From Chaenocephalus aceratus (taxonomy: Eukaryota > Chordata > Actinopteri > Perciformes > Channichthyidae), in contig CM043807.1 in the NCBI GenBank assembly GCA_023974075.1, positions 2,364,623-2,428,622 of the forward strand: a stretch of 64,000 nt of DNA. Direction: 5' to 3'. Positions within the stretch are counted from its first letter, which is position 1. Each line of letters starts with the position of its first letter. A model generated the notes under the pieces. It saw only the letters and a list, made by a program, of their open reading frames with translations. It ran no database searches and was not told the origin of the DNA. The translations under genes were made by a program, and so were the position numbers. Below, piece by piece: positions 23,075 to 35,573 of this stretch.

Positions 23075-26000
23075 TTCCATTTTGGAAAAATTCACAAAGT
23101 CCCACCGTAACTCCGAATGACCTGACATTTTGCAAACATATCCGGGTGGACCTGCTCTACAAATAATCCAATTGGAATCTTTAGCTCCGCCTACTTTATT
23201 TTTTTTTAAATTAGCATAATTTTCAAAACACTTAAATATTCACTTAAATTTCAATTTTTAGTTTATCAACACCAAACTTCGTATACAGTATTGCCGGAGG
23301 GTCATACACATTACCCTAGGAGATGAGCATGTTCAAACGATAATTATTTCCGCCATGAATTAAAACGTACTCGCAAAAAGGCGGGGCTTAGAAAGAAATG
23401 ATCATAATTCATCAACAATGTATCCAAACATCACAGATTTTGGTGGAAACGTTGAGTCTGTCTTGGGGAATAGGCACACCAAAGTATTTTCATTTTGGAC
23501 TATAGGGGGCGCCAAAAACACCGCCAATTTATAACTCAAGAGCGGATGGACTAATCTTTTTGTTTTTTGTTTACACATACTCTCGGGGCGACTACGAACT
23601 TAGATTCAAAGTGTCGCAACAAATTCAGAATGTGGGCGTGGCCTATACATTATTTTTAAATTGCGATAGCATAAAATGAGCTTCGGACGCAAAACTTGGG
23701 ACACACGTCAGAGGACCTTTTCGAAAATGTAAAAAAAAACCATTTTCAAAAAGACTGCTCACTAGCGCCCCCTATTGTGTGGTAGTCACATATAGTTTCT
23801 CAAAACTTCACGAATTTTGGCACAGACATTTCTCATGGAATTGCGGATATATTTGTACATACATTCCATTAGCCCCGCCCCACAAAAAGTCGGCCATTTT
23901 ACGCACGTTCTTGCGAACTCCTCCTAGGGGAATGATCGGAAAAATTCCAATGCAGGACAGGTTTAGCCCCTATCCCATATGATACTTAATTGAGGAGCAC
24001 ATTTTTGAAAAATTACTCGTGGAGGTCGTAAGCTAACAGCGAATACACCATTGTTGACGATTTACATGTCGCAAATTACTCTAAACTACTCGGATATAGT
24101 TATTCCGATATTCACGAAACGCTGTATAGATATTGCTATTATGATTGCACACATATTTCAAATTGCCTTTCATTAGCTCCGCCCCCCAGAAAGTCGGCCC
24201 GTTTTTCAGCCATTTTACGCACGTTCTTGCGAACTCCTCCTAGGGGAATGATCGGAAAAATTCCAATGCAGGACAGGTTTAGCCCCTATCCCATACGATA
24301 CTTAATTGAGGAGCACATTTTTGAAAAATTACTCGTGGAGGTCGTAAGCTAACAGCGAATACACCATTTTTGACGATTTACATGTCGCAAATTACTCCAA
24401 ACCACTCGGATATAGTTATTCCGATATTCACGAAACGCTGTATACATATTGCTATTATGATTGCACACATATTTAAAATTGCCTTCCATTAGCCCCGCCC
24501 CCCAGAAAGTCGGCCATTTTGAAAAATGTGCGTTTTTCTGCCATTTTACGCACGTTCTTGCAAACTCCTCCTAGGGGAATGATCGGAAAAATTCCAATGC
24601 AGGACAGGTTCAGCCCCTATCCCATATGATACTTAATTGAGGAGCACATTTTTGAAAAATTACTCGTGGAGGTCGTAAGCTAACAGCGAATACACCATTT
24701 TTGACGATTTACATGTCACAAATTCATCCAAACTACTACATTTCCATTTTTGGAAACCTTTACAAAGTGGCACCGTAACTCAGAATTACCTGAAATTTTG
24801 CCCACTTATTCGGGTGGACCTACTCTACATATTATGTCCTGGAACCCGAAAGCTCCACCTCCTTCATTTTTTTTTAATTACCATAATGTTAAAAACAGTG
24901 AAATATTCACTTAAATTTCAAATTTTGGTTTTTCAACACCAAACTCAGTATACAGTATCGCTGGAGGGTCAGACAGATTATCGTAGGGAATGAGCATGTT
25001 CAGTCGATAAATGTGGCCGTCAGTACTCTAAACGTGTTTGCACAAAGGCGGGGCTTAGATAGAAATTCTCACAATTCATCAACAATGTACCAAAAAAACA
25101 CACATTTTGGTGGTAAGGTTCAGTGTGTATTGGGGAATAAGCACAACAAGTAATATCCATTTTGGACTATAGGGGGCGCCAAAAACATGACAAATGTATA
25201 ACTCGTGAAATGATGGACGAAATATTTTTTTTTTTAGACATACTCTGGGGATGAGTATGGACTTATATTGAAAGTGTCACAACGAATGACAATTGTGGGC
25301 GTGGCCTGTACTTTTTTTTTTATGACGATGTGCTTAAATGTGTTTCGGTACGCAAAACTTGGGACACGCATCACAGCCCACGACCTTTTCAAGAATGTAA
25401 AAAAAAAACGTAATTTTTCAGAAATACTGCTCACTAGCGCCCCCTATTGTGTGGTAGTCACATATAACTCTCAGAACTTCACGAATTTTGGCACAGACAT
25501 TACTGATGGAATTGCGGACATATTTGTAGATACATTCCATTAGCCCCGCCCCCCAGAAAGTCGGCCATTTTGAAAAATGTGCGTTTTTCAGCCATTTTAC
25601 GCACGTTCTTGCCAACTCCTCCTCGGGGAATGATCGGAAAAATTCCAATGCAGGACAGGTTTAGCCCCTATCCCATATGATACTTAATTGAGGAGCACAT
25701 CTTTGAAAAATTACTCGTGGAGGTCGTAAGCTAACAGCGAATACACCATTTTTGACGATTTACATGTCGCAAATTACTCTAAACCACTCGGATATAGTTA
25801 TTCCGATATTCATGAAACGCTGTATACATATTGCTATTATGATTGCACACATATTTCAAATTGGCTTTTATTAGCCCCGCCCCCCAGAAAGTCAGCCATT
25901 TTGAAAAATGTGCGTTTCTCATGCATTTTAAGCACATTTTAGCAAAGTCCTCCTAGGGAAATGTTCCAAAAAATTCCAATCCAGCACAAATTCTGCCCAT

Positions 26001-26105
26001 ATCCAATGTGATGCTAAATTGTGAAGAAATTAGTTGCTAGCTGAATCGAGGACCTCGTAAGCTAACGGAGAATATACCTTTTTGGACCATTTATATGTCA
26101 GATAA
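23075..26105. repeat. Higher-order repeat of 0.8-kb and 0.3-kb units
   Basis: A roughly 800-bp block (23075-23870, with CACCGTAACTC...GGGTGGACCT and CACTAGCGCCCCCTATTGTG) recurs at about 24736-25541. After each copy come units of about 300-330 bp headed AGCCCCGCCCC, starting at 23871, 24175, 24491 (truncated), 25542 and 25873 (diverged). Shared 300-bp core: GGAATGATCGGAAAAATTCC and GTGGAGGTCGTAAGCTAACA. Non-coding; transposon class unknown. Confidence 0.88.
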
Positions 26106-27350
26106 GCTACTGAAACCTGCCTGTCTGCCTCGCACATCAACGCTCACAAACACACAGACACACCTACACGTTCTACAACACACACCTACACGTTCTACAA
26201 CAAACACAAACAGCTCCTAAAGCATATAATAAATATAAATATTAGGCTACAGCCCTTGTATTTATTAAGTGAAGCACCATATGGTTTCATGAAAAATCTC
26301 CTAAAGCCTACAAATAAACACACCCCCCCTCCCCCACACAAACACTTTCTCTGTCTATAAGGCTTACAGTTACATTGTTCAATCATGCTTTAGCAACCAT
26401 GTCTTTATTATGATCTCTTGTTTTCTCTGTGATTACCACAATTCTGGAGAAATGGATCTGCTGGGGAACGACCCTTACTTTGAAAAGTGCACGGCAAATC
26501 AGAAGGACAGAGCTGCCACCTGAGGTGCTGGATAAAGCAAGCCTGAACAGCGCTCAGGAACATCATCCACCCAAACCTCCACTGACTGCAGTACAGACGT
26601 ATGAGTGTAGACGTGTAGAGCTCATCACTGCTGTCACTTCAGCCTTACATACTTTTACTTATAATTAAAACATTACATCTGTGTGCCATATAGTACTTGT
26701 CATTTTGCATATACTGTATATACTTATTACATTGTCTTTATTTGAAATACTGTCTACACTTAATCTACAACTTCTCTCATATTATTGAATCTACATTGTG
26801 GTTGTTATATATTTATCTGTTATCTTGCACTTCTTTGCGTCTTAGGTTTACATTTTAATTGTTGCTGTGACGGACTGCGGAGCTGAGCAAAACACACACT
26901 AACAGTTAGACCAAACACACTTAGCTATTCCATCTACCTCTGGAACTAGCTAAACTAGTTATAAATATGTTTATTCTTCACTGTCAGCATATCGCTACCT
27001 GGTTGATGCAGGAAAAATGGTACCAACACGCAGTTGGCGCACATGCCTGAGATTTCCTGGTCAGAAACAAAGGAACGCAAAGTCAGGTAAACAATTTAGA
27101 GGGATGACAAACGGCTCATTTCGGAGGACTGAGGGGGGGGACCAGCAACCCTCCCCGACAGGCGCACGGACGCGAGGGCCCGCTCATCACTGCGCGCACA
27201 AGTGCGACCGCAGTTTTAATTATTATTATTATAATGCGACCGCATTTTAGTTGTATTCATTTCTTATTTCATAGTTTCTCATTATTATTTTGTATCGCTC
27301 ATCTTATTTTGATTTTATTAATCTGTGCTGTCCTGTTTTTCACTCTTACC
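26106..27350. other. No recognisable gene
   Basis: A short CACACCTACACGTTCTACAA direct repeat at 26158-26205, then AT-rich sequence. A 79-residue plus frame (26429-26668) has no motif I recognise. Confidence 0.5.
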
Positions 27351-27418
27351 CTGTTGCTGTTTGAACTACTGAATTTCCCCATGGGATTAATAAAGGTCCA
27401 TTTGATCTTATCTTAATG
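27351..27418 (+). repeat. LINE/SINE 3' tail
   Basis: TGAATTTCCCCATGGGATTA followed by ATAAAGGTCCATTTGATCTTATCTT is a typical fish LINE/SINE 3' end with a degenerate terminal repeat. Confidence 0.5.
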
Positions 27419-27895
27419 TATAAGTTAATTTACTTCAATCTATGTACTGTGTAAAAACACCCCAACAATATACAAGAAATATACTGCATAAAGCAAACTA
27501 TATACTTTATTTGATGTAAAATATTGATGTTTCGACAACACCACCCAGTTGTCTTGTGTATTTTGTGAATGAAGAGCGCCATCTCATGGTTAAATCCTGT
27601 AATTGAACAAATGGGGAAATTGGGCAACGTCCCCTCTAGCAATTGGCAACACCCCCAGCCACTGGCATCCGCTGGGCTTTTGACTGGGACACACCCATTT
27701 AAGTCTGATCTGGGGTGCTACATCTGTGATACACTAATAGCCAGAATAGCTAATTATTTGCATCACATGTAAGTTTAAAATGATCATATATTAGATTTTA
27801 CATTTAGAGATTGAGTGATATTTTATCACATTTTGTCAAATCTGTAATATGCTTTGACATTCGAACAATTTAAAGATGATGTTAAAATGGTTTGA

Positions 27896-28853
27896 AACCC
27901 TCTATGGTATGATGTTGCCTCCAGGCAACATACCCATTTTTTGCCTTTTACATTCACACAATCCATCTCAAATTATGATGCAATACTTTGAAAAAGAGGC
28001 AGGGCCATAAGGAACCAATAGTAGTGTTTGAATTTGTCCCATGATTCTGGTGGCCAATTTGAAGACCCTGTTTGCTGCCTTTCCCAAGGATCAGCTCAGC
28101 CATTTCTCTCCAAGAAATGTGTCTAAAAACGTCATTTCCTGCGCATTTCTTGTCTGGAAAAAATGTATTCACAATAATAGGTGAGTAAACATTCTTTTCT
28201 AATAGTTTAATATACTTAATTTGCTAATTAGGTAATGCAAACTTGTTAAAATGCAAATGTTGCCTGGAGGCAACGTACCATTATGGTCAATTGTAAATGT
28301 TGCCTTGAGAAAAAGGGCCAGTGCAAATACCCTGGCTGTAAGGGTGAAAGTGCAGTGATCAAGTCGCGTACCTGTGCTTCACTGCTGACTATAACTGCTT
28401 CATGAACTTCCACAAGCAGTGAGTCTATTTTGTCAAATGGCTCAATAAAGTTTGATGAAAGATGCCTAGGCTCTTCGCGTATTTATTCCTAAAGGTTGTT
28501 TCACAATGGTAGTACAATGTGCCTGCAGGCAACTTTCAGACATGTAATCTTGTTAAAATATAAAAAATAAAGATTTTCACATTTGAATTGGCATGCAATT
28601 TAACCTGTTGAGGCTATTTAGTATTTGCATGTGTTTTTAAATACATTTTGTTCAAATTTGAAACAATAACTATTTTTCATAATTTACCATTATGGTACAG
28701 TGTTGCCTCAAGGCAACGTACCCCAAAAAGTACCCCCAAATAATTATGTATTTAAAATGTCTTTAGATTATGTTTATTTAGTCTATTATATGACAAAAAA
28801 ACACTCCACATTTTTTTCCCCAAATGGCATCATAGTGCGTACCATAGAGGGTT
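27896..28853. mobile_element. Element with spaced GTTGCCT..AGGCAAC palindromes
   Basis: Termini AACCCTCTATGGTA (27896-27909) and TACCATAGAGGGTT (28840-28853) form a perfect 14-bp inverted repeat. Inside, a 16-bp palindrome GTTGCCTNNAGGCAAC occurs at 27914-27929, 28259-28274 and 28702-28717. A near copy is at 28519-28533 and a half site at 28299. Three of the copies run on into ATACC/GTACC. No transposase is encoded, so it is a non-autonomous DNA element of unassigned superfamily. Confidence 0.7.
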
Positions 28854-29300
28854 GTTGAAAATGATCAAAAATAACTTTGTTTAAAACAAAGTTAAAGTGC
28901 TTCTGTGATAATCTGTGATCTACTAGCATGTGTTTGTCTTAATCCAGGTTACTAAAATCCATTGCTTTTGTATATAGCCACATACTGTATCAGTGTTAGC
29001 GTTCTCTTAATACATCCATGGGTATACACTTTGACTTGAGGACAAGTTGTCGCTGATGAAACGCCATTTTTACTCTTGTGATATTTTCTCCCCATCTGAA
29101 AGGGGCGTAACAAGTGCACTGGTGATCCCTCTACAATCTGGAATTACAGAAGAGGTGACAATATGTAATCATTGAAGTGAAAGTCTCACCCCCTCTCAGG
29201 CTCTGTCTTCACTGCCTGTCCCTATCTCTGTGACTCACCCTTTTCTCTCCTGTCAGTGTATTGGAAATTGTTTAGTACAAATATACCTTTTATTAATAAA
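28854..29300. other. No recognisable gene
   Basis: Unassigned sequence between the palindrome-bearing element and the TTC repeat that precedes the Tx1-type LINE. Confidence 0.4.
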
Positions 29301-29515
29301 GGTAGTTCTTCTTCTTCTTCTTCTTGTGCATGCTGGGAGTTTTTGGAGTGCGACAGAAAGAGAAGAGCAAGACTTTTTCGTTATATTTTCGGTTTATTTT
29401 TGTGTAATGGGTGTTCATTTAATATAGTTTATCGGTGGTGGTTTGATTTTCTTTTCTTACTTTCGGTGGTGTTTTTGGGGTGTTTTGTGGGCTTCTCCTG
29501 CCGGCGTCTGACGCC

Positions 29516-30424
29516 ATGGTAAATGGAGAGTTTGCCAAACTCACGAGGAAGCATGGCATTAAAATATCAGCCGGCTTCCCATGCACTGTGGAGGAGATTG
29601 GGCTGGCTGTGGGAGAGAAGGTCGGGTACAGCAGCAATTAAGTCCCTGGCGCGGATGAACAGCGCGGTGGTGATCTTTCTGGATCAGGTGGAGAAGGTGA
29701 ACCGCGTCATCGAGACGGGCATCACAGTGAGAGAAATGTTTGTCTCCGCCTGGTCCAGATGACCCGCAGGCTGGGCCGTTCAACACGACAGCGGCGGGGT
29801 CGTCCACCGCTGCGCCGGGGCCACCCGCGGCCGCGCCGGGATCCCCGGCTGTGCGGAGGCGGACTGCCGCGCCGGTTGTAATGGAGCAGCAGGTGGCTAA
29901 CGCGGCCGCTACGGTGCTGGAGGGCCCCCCTGCTGCCGACGGCAACGCTGCTCCTGAGCAGTCGGCGGTAGCGCGCGATGTGGCGTCTCGGACGTGCTGT
30001 ACAGCGCGGTTCTGCTGCTGTGCCTGTCTTGCGGTGCGGTGGTGTTGCACAGGGTGTGGGTGATTATGTCCAGGAAAATTAGGTGGTGGTTTTGTGTGAA
30101 GCAGAAGAAAAGGGGGATGGGAGAAAAAAAGATAAAAAAACAAATACAAATGGTGAAAAAAAACCTGGAATAATCAATGAACCACAAGGTGATTTGGCAA
30201 AAGAAAATGTAGGGACAGGTGAAGTCAGTAAAACACAGGAGGAAGATATAGATAGGGAAACACATTTGGACAAAACAAGAGAGGAGAAGAAAACATGGGG
30301 TGAGCAGGTGGAGGTTGCTGATATGGAGGAAGAGGAGGTCGCAACAGAAATGATAAATAAAAAAAGACTGCTACTAAACGCAGGAGAAATAAAAGGATGT
30401 ACCAACCGTTGCAAAAAGCAGTAA
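29516..30424 (+). pseudogene. Tx1-type ORF1 (RNA-binding protein) relic
   Basis: Starts MVNGEFAKLTRKHGIKIS with GLAVGEKVGYSS, stops early, then continues in another frame as AIKSLARMNSAVVIFLDQVE and VIETGITVREMFVS, the conserved ORF1 core of Tx1-clade elements. It is followed by an Ala/Pro-rich segment (29740-30063) and a highly charged Lys/Glu tail (30083-30424). At least two frame changes. The 196-residue minus frame over the same stretch is a GC-driven shadow. Confidence 0.6.
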
Positions 30425-30740
30425 AGTAGTGAGTGAGGGAAAGGAAGAAAGAGAGCAAGAACAGGCGGATGAGAGTTGGGATGATTGTGTGTCTGACAGC
30501 AGTGATGTGCCAGGTTTTTTGAGCAGCAGCCAATGTACTCAGCTGAAATGATAAAAAATTACCTGGTGCAGACAAAAAACCAACATAACGTAATCATTGA
30601 AGAATATTTCCCAGATTTGTCCGTTTTTTGTGCCTCAGCAAGACTCCACATAAGCCGGAAAGAGCAGTCTGTCCTGGATGAGCTGGAAATATACAGACTA
30701 AAAATAATTGTTACTAAAGTAAGGAAGCAAATGGGCAGCG

Positions 30741-31451
30741 TTGATTTTAAAAACCCCAATGTCTGTGTTTAATTTATTTGTTTTTTTTTTTGCTTTTAAC
30801 ATCTCACTCGAAATGGATACTTTTAGAGTGGGACGTTTAAATGTAAATGGAGCCAGAGAGGAAAGAAAGAGGGCTTTAATATTTCAGACTGCAAAAATAA
30901 AACATATTGATGTCCTCTTTTTACAAGAGACGCACAGCGACATTTTTAATGAGACGGACTGGAAAAGGGAGTGGGAAGTCATTTTAAGCCACAACACCTC
31001 TCTTAGTGGGGGGGTGGGCTTCCTCCTCTCCAAGTCTTTTAGTCCTGTCTCTCTGGAGGTCGAGCATTTTATCAATGGGAGGTTGCTTTTAATAAAAGCA
31101 CGGTTTGACCTTTTTACAGCTGTTTTTATAAATGTGTATGCTCCAACAAACGGTAAAGAGAGGAAGCTGTTTTTACTCAAAGTTAATGATGTTTTAAACG
31201 GTTGTGCCACGGAGGATTTTTTATTCTTGGGTGGGGATTTTAATTGTACAGAAAATCCATCTTTGGATCGCAACCATGCAGAGCCGCATCCAGCATCCCA
31301 GCATGCTCTGAGGCAGCTGGTCCACTCCCACCTGGTGGATGTATGGAGAAGGATGCACGCAGACAACAGGCAGTACACCTGGTCCCACATCAGAGAGAAT
31401 AGAATCTCATCAGCTAGACTAGATCGTTTTTATTGTTTTAAGCATTTTTAA
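30741..31451 (+). pseudogene. Tx1-type LINE endonuclease
   Basis: A single 236-codon frame with LNVNGAREERKRALIFQTA, VLFLQETHS (catalytic QE-T), VFINVYAPTNGKERKLFLLK, FLFLGGDFNCTENPSLDR (GDFN) and QYTWSHIREN...SSARLDRFY. This is an AP-type endonuclease of the L1/Tx1 group. The frame then stops, and the next ORF2 part lies in a different frame. Confidence 0.8.
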
Positions 31452-31687
31452 TATTTTTAAAATGTGCAGCATATCACATGCTGGTTTTACGATCACTCTT
31501 TGCTTTTATGTAATGTTTTTATTAGAAATGTTTTACCCAGAAGTGCATATTGGCATGTTAACTCGGTTTTAACATTGATAAACATTTTAAAGAGGCCCTT
31601 ATTTATTTCTGGAGAGTTTTTAGGCAGAGAAAGGGAGATGTTAGCAGTCTTAGGCAGTGGTGGGACCATGGTAAGACTGAGATAAGA

Positions 31688-32640
31688 TTGCTCTGCCAAC
31701 AGCACACCCTCAATGTCACACAAGACATCATTAGATCTATGAAAGACCTGGAGAGTGATATTGTGGAACTCGAAACAATAAGTGAGACCACAGGAGATCG
31801 AGGATATATTGAAATCCTCAAAAAGAAAAAAATGGCTTTAGCCAACCTGCTGGATGTTAAAGTTCAGGGTGCACTAGTCAGGTCCCGGTTCCTCAACACC
31901 AATGAGATGGATGCTCCCACTAGCTTCTTCTTCGGCCTGGAGAAAAAGAATGGGCAGAGGCGAGTGATCCACTCACTGCTGTCAGACACAGGGCAGGAAA
32001 TAACAGAGCCAAGCCAGATCAGGAGGCGAGCTGTGAGCTTTTATTCCACCCTCTACACAAGCGAGTATGAGGAGGGGGAAACTCTGTCCGAGGGGTTCGG
32101 CAACGAACTACCTCAGGTCTCCGAGGAGACCAACTCACAGCTCGAAGGGCCGTTAACGATCCAGGAGATGCAGACCACCCTGCAAGGCATGCAGGGACGG
32201 CGGGCTCCTGGTATCGATGGCCTCTCCGTAGAGTTTTATAAAGCCTACTGGGACGTCTTGTCATATGACATTTTTAGACGTTTTTAATGAAAGTCTGGCC
32301 TCTGGCTCGATGCCGATGTCCTGCAGGAGTAGCGGTGATCACGCTGCTACCAAAAAAAGGAAACCTGCAGGGCATCAAAAAACTGGCGCCCTGTGTCTCT
32401 GCTGTGTGTGGATTACCAAACTTCTGTCCAAGGCTTTGGCCACCAGGCTGGGGAGGGCTGTGGAGCAGGTCATCCACGGACCAGACCTACTGTGTGCCCG
32501 GCAGGTCCATGGTGGACAATGTCCACCTGATTCGAGATGTTTTGGAGGTCTCCAGCTCATTGGGCATTAATACTGGTCTGATTTCTCTAGATCAGGAAAA
32601 GGCTTTCGACCGCGTTGAGCACAACTTCCTCTGGAAGTAA
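31688..32640 (+). pseudogene. Tx1-type LINE reverse transcriptase, internally deleted
   Basis: 31688-32287 carries the pre-RT region and RRAPGIDGLSVEFYKAYWDV. After frame changes, VITLLPKKGNL and GRSMVDNVHLIRDV lead to LISLDQEKAFDRVEHNFLWK (motif A, about 32580-32637). The sequence then jumps within about 60 bp to GLKYLGVFLG, a block that normally lies well after the catalytic (F/Y)-x-DD, so the RT active site has been deleted. Confidence 0.75.
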
Positions 32641-32699
32641 TGGAGAAGTGAGGCCCTCGCTGTCGGTGAGTGGAGTGGCGGTCTCCCAGTTCTTCCCCA

Positions 32700-33990
32700 G
32701 AACATGATATGGAAGAAAGATGGGCTAAAGTACCTGGGTGTGTTCCTGGGTAATAAAGCATAGTCCTGAGGAACTGGGAGGACGTCATAGGAAAGATAGA
32801 AGGAAAGGCTGTCCAAGTGGAAGTGGCTGCTCCCTCAGATATATTTTAAAGGTAGAGTGTTGGTTTTTAAACAACCTTGTGGCATCCCAACTGTGGCACC
32901 GTCTCACCTGTGTGGACCCTCCCTTGGGCTTACTAGCTCAAATACAAAAGAAGTTGGTGGATTTCTTTTGGGAGGGTCTACACTGGGTGCCACAGGGGGT
33001 GCTGTTTTTATCTAGAGAGGAGGGGGGGACAGGGCCTTATCCACCTGGCCAGCCGAACAGCCACTTTTAGGATACAGTTTTTACAGAGGTATCTGACTGG
33101 CCCGGCTGATTTGGTGTGGAGAGATGTGAGCAGCTGCATTCTCCGACGCGTGAGTAACCTGGGGCTGGATGCTGCTCTGTTTTTTAACTGATTTAAACAT
33201 TTTAAAGTTAAGTGGGCTACCTCCTTTTTATCAGGGTGTTTTTAAATCTTGGGCCCTTTTTAACCATAAGAGGTGTCCAAAGACTGACTCTGTACTGGTT
33301 GTTGAGGGAGCCTCTCATTCACAGAGCCAGGTTGGACGTCAGCAGCAGCGAAACACCCGGCCTGACGGTGGCGCTGTGCCGATCCAAGACCCTGTGCCTT
33401 CAGCAGCTGGTGGATGCAGTGGGGCCGGAGCTGAGCGATGCCCGGGCCTTGGGCTCTCTGCTGTGTCTGCACTCTGTCCGGGTGGACAACTCTGGAGCCA
33501 GATCCTCTCCCCCTGATGACAAAAGACTTTTAAGGAGCTATGGACAGGGAAGAGCCAAGCCGGACCCAGCAGACCCTTTCCCGGAGATCTACCTGAGCCC
33601 AGGGCTCGGAGAACTGACCGGCCCCCTGCTCAAGGTCGCAAACCAAGGACAAATGACCATCCACACAGTTGACAAGAAAACAATATACATGAACATTGTA
33701 AAGACGACCAAACAAAAATGCACTGAAGGATGCACTGTGTGGAGCACCAGACTGGGTGCAGGAGGCGGGCCAGGCCCACAGTGGAGGATTTTATACAAAC
33801 CTCCCATAAAAAACGTACTGCCGACCTCCAGTGGAGAATTGTACACAGTGCCATCGCCTGTTAATTCTTTTATCTCCATTATTAATCCTGCTGTTTTTAA
33901 CAAGTGTCCATTTTGTGGTTTTAGAGAGACTGTTTTCCATGTTTTTACAGAGTGCAAGAGGACTCACGGGTTTTCTTCTCTCTTTTAACA
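32700..33990 (+). pseudogene. Tx1-type ORF2 C-terminal region
   Basis: Frames 32738-33070, 33169-33516 and 33212-33988 carry the post-RT region: LLAQIQKKLVDFFWEGLHWV, then a long C-terminal frame ending FNKCPFCGFRETVFHVFTEC, a Cys-x2-Cys ... His-x4-Cys motif typical of L1/Tx1 C termini. Frame changes near 33070 and 33200. Confidence 0.7.
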
Positions 33991-34232
33991 TTGGTTTTTA
34001 GTCTTTTAGTATAGCTTTTACCGAGTGTTTTTATCATGGGGGCTCCATACAAAAAGACGAACAAGGAAACGTGGCGGCTCCTGAATTACTCTCTGGCGAA
34101 GCAAAAATGGCCATTTATTTAAGTAGGAAAAAACAGGGTTGAATATAAGAAAGGGGAAGAGGCAAAAGCGATCTGGCTGTGTAACATCAGAGCCAGACTC
34201 TGGCTGGAGCATCGTTTTTATAAACATATTGG

Positions 34233-34732
34233 TGTTAGGATTATGTTTTAAACAGGACCCAGGCGCAGGCAAGGACTGAAGATGTTTAAATAGTTTATTG
34301 CTTCGGAGACTCAGGCAGGTTTGGTGATATGGAGGTCCGGAGTGGAGGTAGGCAGTGAGAGGCTGGACTGATTTACAAGGCAGGCAGGTATGATGCAGGA
34401 AGAAACAGGCAGGTTGGCTGGAAGCTCTGGTGGACGATGGCCGAGGGATTGCACTGGAAACACAAGAGAAACTAGTTACAAAAAGGTAAGGAATTACACG
34501 CAGACAGGATAACTCAATGGGCAGCCAGGAGGATGTACTACCAGTGATGTAGAAAAAAATCTGGCGGTGAGTTGCTGGGAGACTGGAGTAGATAAGCTGT
34601 GTCCTGATTAGATGATGAGGGACAGCTGAGTCGGACGGCCAGGTGAGAGCAATCAGGCTGCTGCCTGCAAGGGAAAAACACACCCTCTCCACACACAGGG
34701 GAACAAACAGGAACACAGTTTGGACCGTGACA
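34233..34732. mobile_element. 500-bp TG...CA insertion, solo-LTR-like
   Basis: Starts TGTTAGGATTATG, ends GGACCGTGACA, and is flanked by a perfect 5-bp duplication ATTGG (34228-34232 and 34733-34737) inside the Tx1 LINE. TG...CA ends with a 5-bp duplication fit a solo LTR. The reverse strand contains an AATAAA followed by CCTTGCCTGCGCCTGGGTCC, like many fish LTR-type repeats. Confidence 0.8.
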
Positions 34733-34947
34733 ATTGGAGACTTGGATGCTTTTAAACAGCGTTGGTGTTATGAGGATATTGTGTGTTCTGTGGTGGATGA
34801 GGATTTGCACTTTGCACAAGTCTTTAAGACATAGGTTTTAATGTATTATTTTAAGTGATTCGTTATTTTATTGCACAATGAAGCACTTTATTGATCGTAT
34901 GTAAATAAATTGTTTTTGCAAAAGTCAAAAAAGTCTTCTTCTTCTTA

Positions 34948-35573
34948 TTATTTAGTGTGAATGTTGTGCAACACAAAAACATTAGATGCAAAGTGGCGGT
35001 AAGAATGGCAGGGATAAACATACAGCTACAGGTACAGTCGCTGTGGAACCGGCTTTACAAGAGCCCAGTTAAAGAAACGGAAAATCTTCCAGGACCAAAC
35101 ACCAGCAGATCAGTCAGAAATACATTTCAAACCGGAGAGACGTGATGTAAGGAATACATATTTATTGGTACACGTCATATGAATGAAATGATTGCCATGA
35201 TAATACAAAAAGGAGAATGGAATGGTGTTTGGCGATTAGGCCCCGGTTTGCAGGATAATCATTCAGGAGGGAAAGCACCGCTCCGATGAAATCCCCAAAA
35301 CCAGTGAAGTATGAAATACTGAGATGAACTGAGTTTCTTACCTTGTAGGGTGACTGTGGTGATCTGGGGATGACATAATAGATTAACATATGTATGCGGG
35401 CATTGGGCCGGAATCACTGCCGGAGCTTACAGGTCATGCTGAGACTCTGACGGCCGAAATCAGTGCCGGTCTTATCTGAAAACGACCTGAGGGTCGCCTG
35501 CCTGGCTAGCAGGGCTTGATTACGCCGCCCGTAGGTGAACGTCCTGCCGGAGCAGGGATCTTGTTTTGTAACT
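34948..35573. other. Non-coding, probable 3' region of DIRS-like element
   Basis: No gene recognised. Minus-strand AATAAA near 35160 (CCAATAAATATGTATTCCTT) could be the polyadenylation signal of the DIRS-like element whose recombinase ends at 35945. Confidence 0.4.

Larger units (their letters stand above)
29325..34930 (+). mobile_element. Tx1-clade LINE, decayed
   Basis: ORF1-like sequence begins at ATG 29516. ORF2 runs from about 30741 (endonuclease, RT, C-terminal zinc motif) to about 33990, with a 3' UTR to about 34930 (500 bp of it a later insertion). The element lies between TTC/CTT repeats: (TTC)n at 29305-29326 and CTTCTTCTTCTT at 34935-34947. Some Tx1-clade families target microsatellites, which would fit, but family assignment needs a search. 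Frames are broken in both ORFs. Confidence 0.75.

Noticed and set aside
26429..26668. 79-codon plus-strand frame
   Set aside because: No motif, no supporting splice or neighbour context.
29559..30149. 196-codon minus-strand frame
   Set aside because: Antisense of the GC-rich Tx1 ORF1 region; low-complexity Ala/Pro/Ser content and no motif.
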